From assembly GCF_013396335.1 (NCBI RefSeq), contig NZ_JABWSY010000010.1:105517-169516 (forward strand): DNA of 64,000 nt, read 5' to 3'. Below are positions 63,019 to 64,000 of this stretch, piece after piece. This DNA is from Bacillus sp. EB106-08-02-XG196 (GTDB lineage: Bacteria > Bacillota > Bacilli > Bacillales > Cytobacillaceae). The notes below the pieces were generated by a model. It had not been told where the DNA came from. It saw nothing but the letters and a program-made list of their open reading frames with translations, and did not search any database. Numbering within the stretch: the first letter of the stretch is position 1; every line of letters starts with the position of its first letter. Both the position numbers and the translations under genes were made by a program.

Positions 63019-63732
63019 ATGTGGATATATGAAGGAAAACTTAGAAATGGGAATTTGCCCTTTAAGGTCCGAAAATTGGGTGTTGAAGACTTGGAAGAGA
63101 TTTTAGAGGTGCAGAAGCAAGTTGTACAAGCAATGCAGGGTCCAGGAATACTTCAGCCCCTGACGAATGATGAGTATCAGTATATCTTAGAGGGGAAGGG
63201 CTTGATGATTGGTGCATTTACAGGGAATGAAATGATTGCCTTTCGAGCTCTCCTCATTCCGCCAATCGATGAAGGACACTTAGGATGGGATATTGGTTTG
63301 CAAGAAAATGAGCTGCCAAAGGTTCTCTATCAGGAGATTTCAAATGTAATGCCTGCATTCCGTGGAAATCATCTGCAAAAAATACTGGCCGGTGTAATTA
63401 TGGAAGAGCTAAGTAAGGAGAATTACCGCTGCCGCTACATTTGCTGCACTGTTGCACCATTTAATATTCCAAGTTTAAAGGATAAGTTTTCTCAAGGAAT
63501 GGAAATCGCAGCACTTAAAGAAAAATACGGCGGCAGCTTACGCTATATTTTTGTAAAAGACCTAGAAGAAAACAAAGAGAAAGCAACTTTAATCCAGGAA
63601 AGCACCCGAATAAAAATGGGGGATACAGAAGGTCAAAAAAGGTTAATCCTTCACGGCTGGCGCGGTGTAAGGATGGAGGAAGAAGAAGGAGAACATTGGG
63701 TGGTTTATGTGCATGATGGTGACAGACAATAA
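63019..63732 (+). CDS. GNAT-like N-acetyltransferase
   Basis: A 237-residue protein with GNAT features: FKVRKLGVEDLEEILEVQKQV at the first helix, LMIGAFTGNEMIAFRALL strand, and an acyl-CoA-site-like PAFRGNHLQKILAGVIMEEL in place of the classic QxxGxG/A. ATG 63019 follows GGAGGG by about 10 bases; TTG 63016 and ATG 62998 are alternatives. Coupled to the epimerase gene, it may acetylate an amino acid or dipeptide. The last codons (from about VHDGDRQ) are made of dispersed repeat sequence. Confidence 0.7.
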   Translation: MWIYEGKLRNGNLPFKVRKLGVEDLEEILEVQKQVVQAMQGPGILQPLTNDEYQYILEGKGLMIGAFTGNEMIAFRALLIPPIDEGHLGWDIGLQENELPKVLYQEISNVMPAFRGNHLQKILAGVIMEELSKENYRCRYICCTVAPFNIPSLKDKFSQGMEIAALKEKYGGSLRYIFVKDLEENKEKATLIQESTRIKMGDTEGQKRLILHGWRGVRMEEEEGEHWVVYVHDGDRQ

Positions 63733-63780
63733 TGGTGACAGGCACCACTAATGTACAATTGTCCGCCTGAGGTGGACAGT
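63714..63780 (+). repeat. Dispersed repeat copy 5, overlapping the end of a gene
   Basis: GGTGACAGACAATAATGGTGACAGGCACC-type left end (two tandem GGTGACA units) and GTCCGCCTGAGGTGGAC (63761-63777). The first part reads as the final codons and stop of the GNAT gene. Confidence 0.85.
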
Positions 63781-63782
63781 GA

Positions 63783-63811
63783 AAAAGAGCTGACAATCGT
63801 CAGCTCTTTTC
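63783..63811. terminator. Bidirectional terminator
   Basis: AAAAGAGCTGAC and GTCAGCTCTTTT, 4-base loop, between converging genes. Confidence 0.88.
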
Positions 63812-63814
63812 GTT

Positions 63815-64000
63815 TTATAATTGGGATTTAATCTCTTTGATTTGTTCGATATGCCGTTTTTCGTGGAGGTAGATTAATTCGACCCATTGGTCTAGCGGCG
63901 TGTAACCAAAGAGTGGGTGCTTGGCAGACTTTTCTGCTAGCAGGGACTTATTTTCTAGTTGATTATAGAATTCCAAAAATTGGTTTCTTGAATGATTTAA
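63815..64000 (-). CDS. DinB/YfiT-family protein, C-terminal end (start outside window)
   Basis: The last 61 residues of a four-helix DinB-like protein. FGYTPLDQWVELIYLHEKRH with the final LHEKRHIEQIKEI motif supplies the C-terminal His ligands of the family's metal site. The frame is open to the window edge, so the N-terminal half is missing. Proteins of this fold include thiol-dependent transferases and stress proteins; the exact role is unknown. Confidence 0.7.
   Translation of the reverse strand, partial: LNHSRNQFLEFYNQLENKSLLAEKSAKHPLFGYTPLDQWVELIYLHEKRHIEQIKEIKSQL

Overview
The window looks like a chromosomal segment of an endospore-forming Bacillaceae (Bacillus/Neobacillus-like). Evidence: A/T-rich DNA, strong AGGAGG-type ribosome sites, frequent TTG/GTG starts, many proteins recognisable as Bacillus families (YkkCD, BmrA, GlnKL, YclNOPQ, YfhP, YkuK, AmhX), a Fur box and an Fnr box of the Bacillus type, and a spore-surface gene block. 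No rRNA, tRNA, prophage, insertion sequence or CRISPR array was seen.

Layout. 1-3.0 kb: end of a PTS IIA gene, a GlcNAc/glucose-type PTS IICB and a BglG-type antiterminator. 3.1-5.7 kb: small membrane proteins, a drug-efflux MFS and a YgbA-like protein. 5.8-7.9 kb: an orphan operon with an F0 a subunit, a shortened b subunit and an AtpI/AtpZ-like fusion, with no c subunit and no F1 genes. 8-11.2 kb: a K+ channel, aroK-aroD and a putative di-heme membrane protein. 11.3-19.9 kb: a GlnK/GlnL-like two-component system divergent from dcu-aspA-frdCAB, with a perfect Fnr-type palindrome between them; this forms a complete aspartate-to-succinate anaerobic respiration module. 20-27 kb: DUF418 protein, an LtaS-like enzyme, an MFS, BmrA and the YkkCD pair.

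27.2-35.6 kb: a likely spore-surface island, consisting of a Cys-rich protein behind a sigma-K-like promoter, an S-ENA-type (DUF3992) appendage protein, a collagen-like BclA-type protein with 58 Gly-X-Y triplets, then manC, three glycosyltransferases and galU, which could glycosylate the collagen stalk.

35.6-36.1 kb: the most striking locus. It is a peroxiredoxin gene whose only internal stop, a TGA, falls exactly at the peroxidatic cysteine and is followed at SECIS-like spacing by a hairpin with a G-starting loop. The best reading is a selenocysteine peroxiredoxin.

36.4-40.5 kb: Fur-regulated siderophore ABC importer yclNOPQ plus an HmoA-like protein. 40.5-44.7 kb: YkyA-like lipoprotein, a zinc-ribbon microprotein, an NSS transporter with its tiny MetS subunit, and alkaline phosphatase. 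44.8-51 kb: two-component system, the nosD-nosL-nosY-nosF copper/N2O-reductase maturation operon without nosZ, and a di-heme cytochrome c peroxidase. 51-56 kb: YfhP, a glycosyltransferase, PAP2 phosphatase, UDP-glucose dehydrogenase and YkuK. 56-64 kb: amino-acid/peptide block (AlsT, AmhX-like hydrolase, NhaC, a regulator, dipeptide epimerase, GNAT protein) and the end of a DinB-family gene.

A dispersed repeat family (core GGTGACAGGCACC plus GTCCGCCTGAGGTGGAC) occurs at about 41.4, 44.7, 56.1, 57.7 and 63.7 kb; one copy has become a terminator and another encodes the tail of a protein.
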